A DNA stretch of 57,454 nucleotides from CAMEON01 sp964463245 (GTDB taxonomy: Bacteria; Bacillota; Clostridia; Oscillospirales; CAG-272), in assembly GCA_964463245.1 (NCBI GenBank), contig CAYXBU010000003.1, positions 1 to 57,454 of the forward strand, read 5' to 3'. The notes beneath the pieces are model-generated. The model had not been told where the DNA came from and did not search any database. It was given only the letters and a program-made list of their open reading frames with translations. Each line of letters opens with the position of its first letter. Positions within the stretch are counted from its first letter, which is position 1. This document shows positions 1-8,241 of the stretch, one piece after another. The translations under genes were made by a program, and so were the position numbers.

Positions 1-2
1 AC

Positions 3-32
3 AACTGGAAGGAGTCGGCCGAGGCGGTCTGA
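3..32 (+). CDS. Possible 3' end of an upstream gene (partial)
   Basis: One plus-strand frame is open from the window edge and ends at a TGA, reading NWKESAEAV. It is followed within about 20 bases by a perfect palindrome that could terminate it. The fragment is too short to identify, and the only support is the open frame and the terminator position. Confidence 0.3.
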   Translation, partial: NWKESAEAV

Positions 33-52
33 CAGCAAGAGAAAACAAAGGG

Positions 53-78
53 GGGCACCCGACCGCGGTCGGGTGCCC
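53..78. terminator. 26-bp perfect palindrome, likely bidirectional terminator
   Basis: A perfect palindrome (13-base arms, GGGCACCCGACC at the core of the left arm) lies between the end of a possible plus-strand gene and the 3' end of the minus-strand ADP-ribosylglycohydrolase gene. On the minus strand it is followed by a pyrimidine-rich CCCTTTGTTTTC tract, which fits an intrinsic terminator for that gene. Confidence 0.7.
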
Positions 79-114
79 TTCTCTTGCTATTCGGTTCTGT
101 CTGCCGACCTTTCC

Positions 115-1914
115 TTACCGCTCGGCAAAGTGGTCGTCAATGTATGCGTAGAAGCAACCCGGCTCGCTCACCTCGAGGGGCGCGTTGAGCGAGACCACCA
201 GCGGCGGCGGCTCGGCCCCCGGCTCGGTATGTATCTCTACCCGCAGGGTGTGGCGACCGCCAGCCAGCTCCCCGTCGTAGCGGTTTTCAACCGGAACGCG
301 GTGGTAAGCGGGCAGGAAAATTTGGGGCGTGTCGGTGGAAATGACGGTCTCCCCGTCCAGCGTGACAATCATCGGGTGCGAAGTGTTACACAGTAGGCGG
401 GTCTGGCGAGTACGAGAGGTGGTCAGAGTAGCCTCGGCCACATACACCCCATCGGGCGCAGGCTCAGTGAAGCGCACCTGCGCGCCGGGGCAGAGGGTAT
501 CCACGCCGTTGAGCCGCCAGCGGTTGGGTGCCAGCAGGACGAAGGGCAGACGATAATCCGTCCAGACATCCCCGCAGTTGAACCGCCGCAGGATCAGCCC
601 CATCGGGTATACCCGATCGCTCGGGATGGGGGCACCGGGGACAGCCCTGACCGTCAAGGTGACCCGTTGCTCCGTGCCGGGTGCAAGCTCTACCCGCAAG
701 GGAGCATCGGCGCACAGCCCCTCGGGGAGGCGCAGGGACAGCTCGGTGTCCCACCGCCACGCGGTATGGTTGCAGATGGTCAGGCAGACCTCGGCGGGGC
801 TTTCGGGCGAGACCGTAGGGTCACCGTTCTGCCCGTAGCGCAGCTCCACCGTCACCCCCTCGGAGGGGCGGGTGTGGGCAGGCAGGACATAGTGCTGGAC
901 GGCGAAATCGGCATTGTCCTGCTCGGTGATGGTGTAAGCGGACTCGTCCTCCAAGGACAGCTTGTCGTAGAGGCACAGGCAACGGCGGGTCAGGTCGTCC
1001 AGATCGGGGGGCGCGACAAAACCGCGCACGGCGGGCGATACCTGAATGCGGTCTCCGATCGGAGCCGCCCACTTCTGCGGGATGCCGTCACGACCAAGCA
1101 GGATGCCTAAGATCGCGCCGCAGGTCGCCACGGTGCAGTCGGTGTCGTAGCCGAGGTTGACCACCTTGAGAATGGCATCCTCAAAATCCTTTCCCCAGAG
1201 CAGACCCGCCAACTCAAAGGCGATATTCTGCGGGGCATCGGTGAAGTTGTTGCGACCATGATCCCGCAGGATGATCTCCCGCGCCTGAGGCAGATCCACC
1301 CCCTGCTCGAACAGGGTCAGGATATGGTCGACCGCGCGATACACGCGTGAGGTGGTGGGGATGTAGGTCAGTGCCTCGCGGATCAGGGACGGAACATCCG
1401 ACGTGGTGTAGGCCGCTGCCTCCAGTGCCGCGTTGAAAATCTCACCGAACACGCCCTCGCCCCCGGCATGATCCACCACGGCATCCTGCCACGCGAAGTA
1501 GGCAGCCAGGCGCGGCTTACCAGCCGCGATCGCCGCCCATATCTCGGAGCGGATGGGAGAGCCCATGCAATCGGTAAAGATGTTGTCGAACTGACCTGAG
1601 AAGGGCGGCTTGAAGCCCAGCCGCATAGCGGTGCTGCTGTAGCCGTACTCATCAAACGGGAAGTAAACGTGCTCCCTCCACTCGGCCGCGATATGCTCGG
1701 CCGACAGGCGAACGCCGCTGTTCTCTATAGCGTGGAGGTTAACCAGCTGCAGGTCAAGGTCATCGTTGGGCAGTGCCCCGTTCGGGTCAAGGCGCGGATA
1801 CCACTCGAGGTGCATGACCTCCGTGCAGCCCTCCACCGGGGTGCCCAGCGTACCGCCGATGTTCTTGCCCAGCCAGCAGGCATATATCTTGTCATAAAGC
1901 GTGTTGCGATCCAT
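115..1914 (-). CDS. ADP-ribosylglycohydrolase family protein with C-terminal beta-rich domain
   Basis: The N-terminal half (about residues 1-330) has the DraG/ARH fold signatures: CWLGKNIGGTLG near the start, the metal-binding PNDDLDLQ motif, and NLGYDTDCTVATCGA with the second acidic cluster. Enzymes of this family remove ADP-ribose from proteins or small molecules using Mg2+. The remaining 270 residues look like two beta-sandwich modules, with NEW3-like text around the CLTICNHTAW segment. No signal peptide is visible, so it is probably cytoplasmic. The start is ATG with AAAGGAGG seven bases upstream, behind its own promoter. At 599 aa it is about twice the size of a single-domain member. 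The substrate is unknown; a carbohydrate-related role is possible given the appended domains. Confidence 0.8.
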   Translation of the reverse strand: MDRNTLYDKIYACWLGKNIGGTLGTPVEGCTEVMHLEWYPRLDPNGALPNDDLDLQLVNLHAIENSGVRLSAEHIAAEWREHVYFPFDEYGYSSTAMRLGFKPPFSGQFDNIFTDCMGSPIRSEIWAAIAAGKPRLAAYFAWQDAVVDHAGGEGVFGEIFNAALEAAAYTTSDVPSLIREALTYIPTTSRVYRAVDHILTLFEQGVDLPQAREIILRDHGRNNFTDAPQNIAFELAGLLWGKDFEDAILKVVNLGYDTDCTVATCGAILGILLGRDGIPQKWAAPIGDRIQVSPAVRGFVAPPDLDDLTRRCLCLYDKLSLEDESAYTITEQDNADFAVQHYVLPAHTRPSEGVTVELRYGQNGDPTVSPESPAEVCLTICNHTAWRWDTELSLRLPEGLCADAPLRVELAPGTEQRVTLTVRAVPGAPIPSDRVYPMGLILRRFNCGDVWTDYRLPFVLLAPNRWRLNGVDTLCPGAQVRFTEPAPDGVYVAEATLTTSRTRQTRLLCNTSHPMIVTLDGETVISTDTPQIFLPAYHRVPVENRYDGELAGGRHTLRVEIHTEPGAEPPPLVVSLNAPLEVSEPGCFYAYIDDHFAER

Positions 1915-1943
1915 AGGAAGACCTCCTTTTTTTAGTTGAGTAC

Positions 1944-1972
1944 AGTATAGCAGAAAATGAGCGGATAGTCAA
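1944..1972 (-). promoter_or_regulatory. Sigma-A type promoter for the ADP-ribosylglycohydrolase gene
   Basis: Reading the minus strand, TTGACT (1972-1967) and TATACT (1949-1944) are separated by 17 bases, about 30 bases upstream of the start codon. Confidence 0.8.
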
Positions 1973-2157
1973 GGGGGGACAGTTATGTTTTTGCAAAAAG
2001 TGCTTTCCCTGTTCCAAGTCATGAAGGAAATTTGAATCATCGGACTATATTATTGCTTCCATCTTCCATCTTAGATAGCCCCCCTCATATCCCGGACAAG
2101 TCCCGCATACACTCCCCTGTACCCCTCCCCCATCTTGATTCCGAAAGGGTGAACCGT

Positions 2158-4971
2158 ATGCAAGACCTGATGACTCCCTCCCCACGCCCCACCGCAGGCA
2201 AGGCCGCTCCCCTGCCCCGCCCGCACCCGTTGACCCCGTCCGAGGTGGAGGCCTCCCGTCGCCGCCACGGCGACAATCGCCTGAGCCGCAAGCCGCAGCG
2301 GAGCTTCTGGCGGCAGTTCCTCTCCAACCTCGGAGACCCCGTCATCCGCATCCTGCTCTGTGCGCTGGGGCTGAACCTGCTCTTTGCGTTTCGCGGAGGA
2401 ACCGACTGGTTTGAGACCGGCGGCATCGCGCTGGCGGTCTTTCTGGCGACCCTCATCTCCACCCTGTCCGAGCATGGCTCCGAGGCGGCCTATTCCCGCC
2501 TGTCGGAATCCTGCGGGAGGATGGTTTGCCGTGTTCGCCGCGCGGATACCTCCGGGCGGGAAGGTGTCTGCGAGATACCCACCGAGGAGATCGTGGTCGG
2601 GGACATCGTCACCCTGTCCCCCGGGGAGATGATCCCCGCCGACGGCATATTGCTGGCGGGGCGGCTGGCGGTGGATCAATCCTCCATGACCGGGGAGTCG
2701 CGGGAAGTGACAAAATCCCCTGTCGGGAAGGAGGACATCCGCCCCGACAGCCTCTCCCCCGCCGATCCCGCCTCCCTCCTGCGCGGGTGCACCGTCCTCT
2801 CGGGGCAGGGCGAGATGCTGACCCTGCGTGTGGGCGACAAGACCGTCCTCGGCGAGATATCCGACGAGGTTCAAACCGACACGCGGGAAAGCCCCCTCAA
2901 GCTGCGGCTGGCGCGGCTGGCCACACAGATCAGCCGATTGGGGTATGTCGCGGCCGCGCTGGTCGCGCTGATCTTCCTGGTCAACGCCTTCCTGTTCGAC
3001 ACGGGCTTTGACAAGGCGGTCATTCTGGAGCACCTGTCGGATTGGCGGTGGGTCTGGAGCACCTGCTTCCATGCCGCCACGCTGGGGCTGACGGTGCTGG
3101 TGGTAGCTGTCCCGGAGGGGCTTCCCATGATGATCGCGGTGGTGCTGTCCTCCAACATCCGCAAGATGGTCAAGGATCAGGTGCTGGTGCGAAAGCCGGT
3201 GGGCATCGAGGCGGCGGGGAGCATGAATATCCTCTTTACCGACAAGACCGGCACCCTGACCGAGGGGGTGCTGTCCATCAGCCGCATCCTGACCGGGGAC
3301 GGGCGGGAGTACGCCGACCCGGCGGCCTGCGCGACCGCGGCGGCGGGACTCTATGCCTATATCGCCGATGCCTGCATGACCAACACCCAATCCGTCGCGG
3401 GGACGCCGTCCGGGGAGGGCGGTGTCTCCCCCGCTCGTCTGCGTGCTCTGGGCGGCAACGCGACGGATCGCGCCCTGCTGGACGGCGTACTGGCCTCCCC
3501 GCCCCTGCCCACACCTCCGCACAGCAGCGTGCTGGCGCGCCTGCCATTTGACAGCGCGAACAAATACGCCGCCGCTCTGGTGGAGCGGAACGGCGAGACC
3601 TACCTGTACGTCAAGGGCGCACCCGAGCGTCTGCTTCCGTGGCTGAGCAGCAGTCTGTCTGCGGACGGGCATATCCTGCGCCGCGCAGACGGCTTTGATC
3701 GGGCGGGCTTTGAAAAGCGCATCCGCGCCCTGACCCGCACGGGCGGGCGGGTGCTCCTGATGGCGCAGAAGAAGCTGTCGGTGTCGGGCGGCGGGCGGCT
3801 CACGGAGTCGACCATGACCCCCGAGGGCGGGGGCTGGGAGGGGCTGTCCTTGGTCTGCGCTGTCCTGCTGGCAGACAAGCTGCGTCCCGAGGCACCGTCC
3901 GCTGTCCGCACCCTGCGCGGGGCGGGCATCCATGTGGTCATGATGACGGGGGACAACCGCGACACCGCCCGCGCCATCGCCGAGTCCTGCGGGATCTTGG
4001 GCGGCGGGGTGGATCTGGTGTTGGAGAGTCGCGAGCTGGCCGACATGACCGACAACCGCCTGCGGGAGCTGTTGCCCCGCATCGGCGTGATCTCCCGCGC
4101 CTTGCCCACCGACAAGTCCCGCCTCGTGCGGCTGGCGCAGGAGGCCGAGCTGGTGGTCGGCATGACCGGGGACGGCATCAACGATGCCCCCGCCCTCAAA
4201 CGCGCCGACATCGGTTTTGCCATGGGGGCGGGCACGCAGGTCGCCCGGGACGCAGGGGACATCATCATTCTGGACAACAACCTCTCTTCCATCTCCCGCG
4301 CCGTGCTGTACGGGCGCACCATCTTCAAGAGCATCCGCAAGTTCATCACCCTACAGCTGACCATGAACCTCTGCGCGGTGGGGGTGTCCATGATCTGTCC
4401 GTTCATCGGGGTGGATGCCCCCGTGACGGTGGTGCAGATGCTCTGGATCAACCTGATCATGGATACCCTGGGCGGGCTGGCATTCGCAGGGGAGGCACCC
4501 CTGCCCTCCTACATGAAGGAGCGCCCCAAGCGGCGGGATGAACCGATCCTCAACCGCTACATGATCCACGAGATCGCGTGGCTGGGGGGCTTTACCGTCG
4601 GGCTGTGCCTACTCTTTTTGAAGCTGCCGGGGGTGACGGCAAGATTCCGCACGGCACCCGACAACATCTACCTAATGACCGCCTTTTTCGCGCTATTCAT
4701 CTTCGCCTCGGTCTTCAACTGCTTCAACGCCCGCACCGACCGCCTGAACCCCCTGGCGGGGCTGTCCGACAACCCCACCTTCACCGTCATCATGACGGCT
4801 GTGCTCTTAGTGCAGATCATGTTCGTATATGTCGGCGGTGCCGTTCTGCGCACCGCACCCCTGACCCTGTCGGAGCTGGGGTTCACCTCGCTCTGCGCCC
4901 TATCGGTCTTCCCGGCAGAGCTTGCACGGAAGCTCTGGCGCAGACTGCGGGGGAAGGAGGAAGGGTACTGA
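2158..4971 (+). CDS. P-type Ca2+-transporting ATPase (PMCA/SERCA-like)
   Basis: A 937-aa P2-type cation ATPase of the inner membrane, exporting Ca2+ by ATP hydrolysis. It has an N-terminal cation-ATPase segment (LTPSEVEASRRRHGDN), the actuator loop TGES, PEGLP at about residue 319 in M4, the phosphorylated Asp362 in DKTGTLT, and TGDGINDAP near residue 670. The M6 motif WINLIMDTLGGLAFAGE is the Asn/Asp pattern of plasma-membrane-type Ca2+ pumps. The frame is open further upstream to a TTG, but the ATG at 2158 has GAAAGGGTGA in front of it and begins just before the conserved domain, so I chose it. A single gene with no obvious operon partner. Substrate is inferred from motifs; other divalent cations are possible. 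Confidence 0.93.
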   Translation: MQDLMTPSPRPTAGKAAPLPRPHPLTPSEVEASRRRHGDNRLSRKPQRSFWRQFLSNLGDPVIRILLCALGLNLLFAFRGGTDWFETGGIALAVFLATLISTLSEHGSEAAYSRLSESCGRMVCRVRRADTSGREGVCEIPTEEIVVGDIVTLSPGEMIPADGILLAGRLAVDQSSMTGESREVTKSPVGKEDIRPDSLSPADPASLLRGCTVLSGQGEMLTLRVGDKTVLGEISDEVQTDTRESPLKLRLARLATQISRLGYVAAALVALIFLVNAFLFDTGFDKAVILEHLSDWRWVWSTCFHAATLGLTVLVVAVPEGLPMMIAVVLSSNIRKMVKDQVLVRKPVGIEAAGSMNILFTDKTGTLTEGVLSISRILTGDGREYADPAACATAAAGLYAYIADACMTNTQSVAGTPSGEGGVSPARLRALGGNATDRALLDGVLASPPLPTPPHSSVLARLPFDSANKYAAALVERNGETYLYVKGAPERLLPWLSSSLSADGHILRRADGFDRAGFEKRIRALTRTGGRVLLMAQKKLSVSGGGRLTESTMTPEGGGWEGLSLVCAVLLADKLRPEAPSAVRTLRGAGIHVVMMTGDNRDTARAIAESCGILGGGVDLVLESRELADMTDNRLRELLPRIGVISRALPTDKSRLVRLAQEAELVVGMTGDGINDAPALKRADIGFAMGAGTQVARDAGDIIILDNNLSSISRAVLYGRTIFKSIRKFITLQLTMNLCAVGVSMICPFIGVDAPVTVVQMLWINLIMDTLGGLAFAGEAPLPSYMKERPKRRDEPILNRYMIHEIAWLGGFTVGLCLLFLKLPGVTARFRTAPDNIYLMTAFFALFIFASVFNCFNARTDRLNPLAGLSDNPTFTVIMTAVLLVQIMFVYVGGAVLRTAPLTLSELGFTSLCALSVFPAELARKLWRRLRGKEEGY

Positions 4972-5022
4972 CATCCCTTTGAGATATCCACATTTTGGAA
5001 CAAATAAATAATTCCGGATATC

Positions 5023-5051
5023 TTGACATTGTCTTTCGGGTATGGTATAAT
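5023..5051 (+). promoter_or_regulatory. Consensus sigma-A promoter for the repeat surface protein
   Basis: TTGACA (5023-5028) and TATAAT (5046-5051), spaced 17 bases. The -10 is preceded by TGG, an extended -10 context. Confidence 0.9.
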
Positions 5052-5109
5052 ATCGTCGAATAGAAGTGTCCGGCGGTCATGAGGGTCGCCGAGAAAAGGA
5101 GTAACACGC

Positions 5110-6672
5110 ATGACGAAAAGAATCATATCCTGCTTCATCGCGCTGTGCCTGCTGATCCTCCCTGCCATGGGAGTCTGGACGGTGGCAGCCTCCGACGATA
5201 TTCCCGACGGACTTTACTTTGCCCCCGACGGCAATGTCTACTACTACGAGAACGGCGAACCGGTCGCCAAGGGATTGGTTCGGGATGACGAGGGCAATAT
5301 ATATTACTTCAACGGTCTCAAGCGAGCCGTTCAAGGAATTTGGTCGATCCCCGAGAATATGACCAACGGGATCCTGCCGGCCGGCTTTTACGAGTTCGGC
5401 GCAATCGATAAGTGCCTCATCATCAAGAACGGCATTTATACGCATGACCATGCCGACCGTACCTACTACTACGAGAACAGCATCCCCGTCGCCAAGGGTC
5501 TGGTTAAGAATGAGGATGGCGACATCTACTTCTTCACGAATGATTGGGGAGTCAATCGTGCGGTGGAGAACGGAGACTGGTATGTAAGTGCCGAGCAGAC
5601 AAATGGTCTTATGCCCGCAGGCACCTACCATTTCAATGAATTTGGTTTCCTGACGGGTCCTGCCGAGGAAGACCTCTCCCCTGTTGTCCCCACATTTGAA
5701 CAGATCGGAGATTTCCTGCTTCTCTATTCGAATGGAACGACTCAAACAATCCACTATGTCGGGAGCACCTTGGGTCTTGTGGCGGATTATGAGGGCAACA
5801 TATACTACATCATCGGTCAAGACATGTTCGCACGCGGTGTATACTCGATCTCTGCAGATAAGACCAACGGTCTCCTGCCTGCCGGTTTGTATGAGTTTGA
5901 CAAATCCACCTGCCGCCTTCTGATCAAGAACGGCATATGCAAGAATTTCTATGCCGGCAGAACCTACTACTTTGAGAACAATGTCCCGAAGGCCGCAGGT
6001 CTTGTGGCAGACGAGGAAGGAAATATCTACTTCTTCACGACCATCTACGGAGACATTTACGCCGCGACCAACCAGTTCCACAATGGTGATTACTATGTTT
6101 CCGAGACTCAAGCCAACGGACTGAAGGAAGCGGGCACCTACCACTTTGATGAGCAGGGACATCTGGTCGGCAAGGCCGAGGTGGATCTGACCCCGTCCGA
6201 GACCGAACCCGCTACCGAGGCTCCCGAGGTGCCTACCGAGCCGGCAACAGCCGCCCCCGAGGCTCCCGAGACTCCCACCGAACCGGCTACCGGGACTCCC
6301 GAGACTCCTACCGAACCGGCTACCGGGACTCCCGAGACTCCTACCGAACCGGCTACCGGGACTCCCGAGACTCCTACCGAACCGGCTACCGAGGCTCCCG
6401 AGACTCCTACCGAACCGGCTACCGAGGCTCCCGAGGCTCCCACCGAACCGGCTACCGGGACTCCCGAGACTCCTACCGAGACGCCCACCGACGCGACGGC
6501 CACGACTCCGTCTGATACGTCGGTTCCGCCTATCACCTCCGGCACGGAGACCTCTTCCGAGACCACCAAGTCCGACTCCACTACGGGTTGCTCTTGCCTG
6601 ATCGGCGCGAGCGGCATCGCGCTCCTGCTCTTGGCAAGCGGTGCCTGCCTGATCCGCAAGCGGCGGGATTGA
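5110..6672 (+). CDS. Secreted repeat surface protein with Pro/Thr/Glu stalk and C-terminal membrane anchor
   Basis: A 520-aa exported protein. Residues 1-27 form a signal peptide ending near TVAA. The ectodomain (about 30-360) consists of four related modules marked by YYYENGEPVAKGLV, DEGNIYYF, TNGLLPAG and YEF/YHF motifs, arranged as an A-B-A-B pair. Each resembles short aromatic/Gly surface repeats, but I do not recognise a named family. Residues about 360-460 are a low-complexity stalk of 11-residue PETPTEPATGT units. The end is a Cys-containing hydrophobic segment and the basic tail RKRRD, so it is probably membrane- or wall-anchored. The start has AAAAGGAG eight bases upstream. Likely role: cell-surface exposure or adhesion, inferred only from architecture. 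Confidence 0.8.
   Translation: MTKRIISCFIALCLLILPAMGVWTVAASDDIPDGLYFAPDGNVYYYENGEPVAKGLVRDDEGNIYYFNGLKRAVQGIWSIPENMTNGILPAGFYEFGAIDKCLIIKNGIYTHDHADRTYYYENSIPVAKGLVKNEDGDIYFFTNDWGVNRAVENGDWYVSAEQTNGLMPAGTYHFNEFGFLTGPAEEDLSPVVPTFEQIGDFLLLYSNGTTQTIHYVGSTLGLVADYEGNIYYIIGQDMFARGVYSISADKTNGLLPAGLYEFDKSTCRLLIKNGICKNFYAGRTYYFENNVPKAAGLVADEEGNIYFFTTIYGDIYAATNQFHNGDYYVSETQANGLKEAGTYHFDEQGHLVGKAEVDLTPSETEPATEAPEVPTEPATAAPEAPETPTEPATGTPETPTEPATGTPETPTEPATGTPETPTEPATEAPETPTEPATEAPEAPTEPATGTPETPTETPTDATATTPSDTSVPPITSGTETSSETTKSDSTTGCSCLIGASGIALLLLASGACLIRKRRD
6262..6459 (+). repeat. Six tandem 33-bp units coding the Pro/Thr/Glu stalk
   Basis: Six in-frame near-identical 33-base units (core ACCGAACCGGCTACC) run from 6262 to 6459, with a partial seventh after it. 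The near identity at DNA level implies recent expansion and probable copy-number variation between strains. Confidence 0.9.
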
Positions 6673-6693
6673 TCCCCCTTAGTCGAGTTGTAT

Positions 6694-6735
6694 GCAAAGA
6701 CCCACAAGGAGCCCGAGCTCTTTGTGGGTCTTTGC
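6694..6735 (+). terminator. Intrinsic terminator-like hairpin after the surface protein
   Basis: GCAAAGACCCACAA pairs with TTGTGGGTCTTTGC around a 13-14 base loop. It lies 22 bases after the stop codon and immediately before the next promoter. Confidence 0.75.
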
Positions 6736-6737
6736 TG

Positions 6738-6767
6738 TTGACAATCCAAAAGGCGGTATGCTATAAT
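6738..6767 (+). promoter_or_regulatory. Sigma-A promoter for the MATE exporter
   Basis: TTGACA (6738-6743) and TATAAT (6762-6767) with an 18-base spacer, starting two bases after the preceding terminator stem. The leader to the start codon is about 100 bases. Confidence 0.85.
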
Positions 6768-6872
6768 AGCCTTAGCCGAGTACGCATTTGCGGCTCGTAT
6801 CCTGCAGCCCGGGACGAATTGTCCCTTTTCTTTCGGAGTTTTTGTGTCTCTGACTTGAAAGGAAGGTACCCT

Positions 6873-8225
6873 ATGAGAACCCCTCGGCGTGTGCCGATCA
6901 ACCTGTCGGATCACTTCACCTACCCCCGCCTGTTCCGCTTTGTCCTGCCCTCCATCGTTATGATGGTTTTTACTTCAATATACGGCGTGGTAGACGGCTT
7001 CTTCGTCTCCAACTTCGTCGGCACCGAGCCCTTCGCCGCCATCAATCTGATCATGCCCTTCGTCATGATCTTGGGCGGCATGGGCTTCATGATCGGCACC
7101 GGCGGTACGGCGCTGGTTTCCAAGATCATGGGCGAGGGGGACGACCTGCGCGCAAAGCGCACCTTCTCCATGATGATCCGGCTGACGGTCATCTTAGGCG
7201 GGATCCTGACCGCGCTGGGGCTGATCTTTATGGAGCCGGTCGCCCGCCTGCTGGGCGCCGACGCGAACACCTTCGGGGATTGCGTTCGCTACGGGCGCAT
7301 CGTGGTGGCGTTCACCGTCATGTATATGCTCCAGAGTGTCTTCCAGAGCCTCCTCATCGCCGCCGAAAAGCCCAAGCTGGGTCTGGCTGTCACGGTTGCG
7401 GCAGGTGTGACCAACATGGTGCTGGATGCGTTGTTCATCGCGGTCTTTCAGTGGGGCGTGGCCGGTGCCGCCATTGCGACCGGCATCAGTCAATGTGTCG
7501 GCGGTATCATCCCGCTGATCTACTTTTCCTGCCCCAACAAGAGCCGCCTGCGTATGACCCGCACAAGGCTCTCCCTGCACCCCATCCTGCAGGCCTGCGG
7601 GAACGGTTCCTCCGAGCTGATGAGCAATATCTCCTCCTCGCTGGTCAGTATGCTGTACAATCACCAACTCCTCAAGTATTTCAACGGGAACGACGGCGTG
7701 GCGGCCTACGGCGTTTTGATGTATGTTCAGTTCATTTTCGTGGCAATCTATGTAGGCTACGCGGTCGGCGTTGCCCCCGTGGTCTCCTACGCCTACGGTG
7801 CCTCCCGACGGGATGAAATGAAGAATCTTCTGAAAAAGAGTATGTGGATCATGGGAGTTGCCGGCGTCGTCTTGACCGCCGCCGCCATCGGCTTGGCGGT
7901 TCCGCTGGCGCATATGTTCGTCAGCTCCAGCCCGTCCGTGTATGAGCTGACGGTGGGCGCGTTCCGTATGTTCGCCGCCTCCTTCCTGCTGGCGGGCTTC
8001 AACATCTTCCTGTCCTCCTTCTTCACCGCGCTGAACAACGGCGTGGTATCCGCCGCTATCTCCTTCCTGCGGACGCTGATCTTCCAGACGGCGGCGGTGA
8101 TCCTCCTGCCCATCCTGATCGGTCCCGACGGCGTTTGGTGGGCGGTCGCGGCGGCGGAGGTGGTCGCCTTTGTTATATCCATCTCGTTCCTGTTCGGCAT
8201 GAGGAAAAAGTACCATTATATGTGA
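6873..8225 (+). CDS. MATE family efflux transporter
   Basis: A 450-aa polytopic membrane protein with about 12 hydrophobic segments and the MatE two-repeat organisation. Characteristic text includes the N-terminal SIVMMVFTSIYGVVDGFFVSN, GTGGTALVSKIMGEGD after the second helix, and AISFLRTLIFQ in the C-terminal half. Family members extrude drugs or cationic metabolites using Na+ or H+ gradients. The open frame extends 95 codons upstream, but that part overlaps the previous gene and the promoter. The ATG at 6873 with GAAAGGAAGG ahead of it is the sensible start. The substrate cannot be read from sequence. The Y-family polymerase gene begins 16 bases downstream, so the two may be co-transcribed. 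Confidence 0.92.
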   Translation: MRTPRRVPINLSDHFTYPRLFRFVLPSIVMMVFTSIYGVVDGFFVSNFVGTEPFAAINLIMPFVMILGGMGFMIGTGGTALVSKIMGEGDDLRAKRTFSMMIRLTVILGGILTALGLIFMEPVARLLGADANTFGDCVRYGRIVVAFTVMYMLQSVFQSLLIAAEKPKLGLAVTVAAGVTNMVLDALFIAVFQWGVAGAAIATGISQCVGGIIPLIYFSCPNKSRLRMTRTRLSLHPILQACGNGSSELMSNISSSLVSMLYNHQLLKYFNGNDGVAAYGVLMYVQFIFVAIYVGYAVGVAPVVSYAYGASRRDEMKNLLKKSMWIMGVAGVVLTAAAIGLAVPLAHMFVSSSPSVYELTVGAFRMFAASFLLAGFNIFLSSFFTALNNGVVSAAISFLRTLIFQTAAVILLPILIGPDGVWWAVAAAEVVAFVISISFLFGMRKKYHYM

Positions 8226-8241
8226 CCTACACAGAGGGGAG

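Noticed and set aside
2071..3933. Long 620-aa minus-strand open frame opposite the P-type ATPase
   Set aside because: It is a shadow in G+C-rich DNA: composition is Gly/Arg/His/Gln-rich, it has no motif or ribosome site, and the opposite strand encodes an unmistakable ATPase.
6262..6459. Regularly spaced 33-bp repeats as a possible CRISPR array
   Set aside because: Units are directly contiguous with no unique spacers and are in frame with a protein stalk.
6138..6914. Minus-strand frame with regular GVSVGVSGVPVAGSVG repeats
   Set aside because: It is the antisense reading of the Pro/Thr/Glu stalk repeat of the surface protein.
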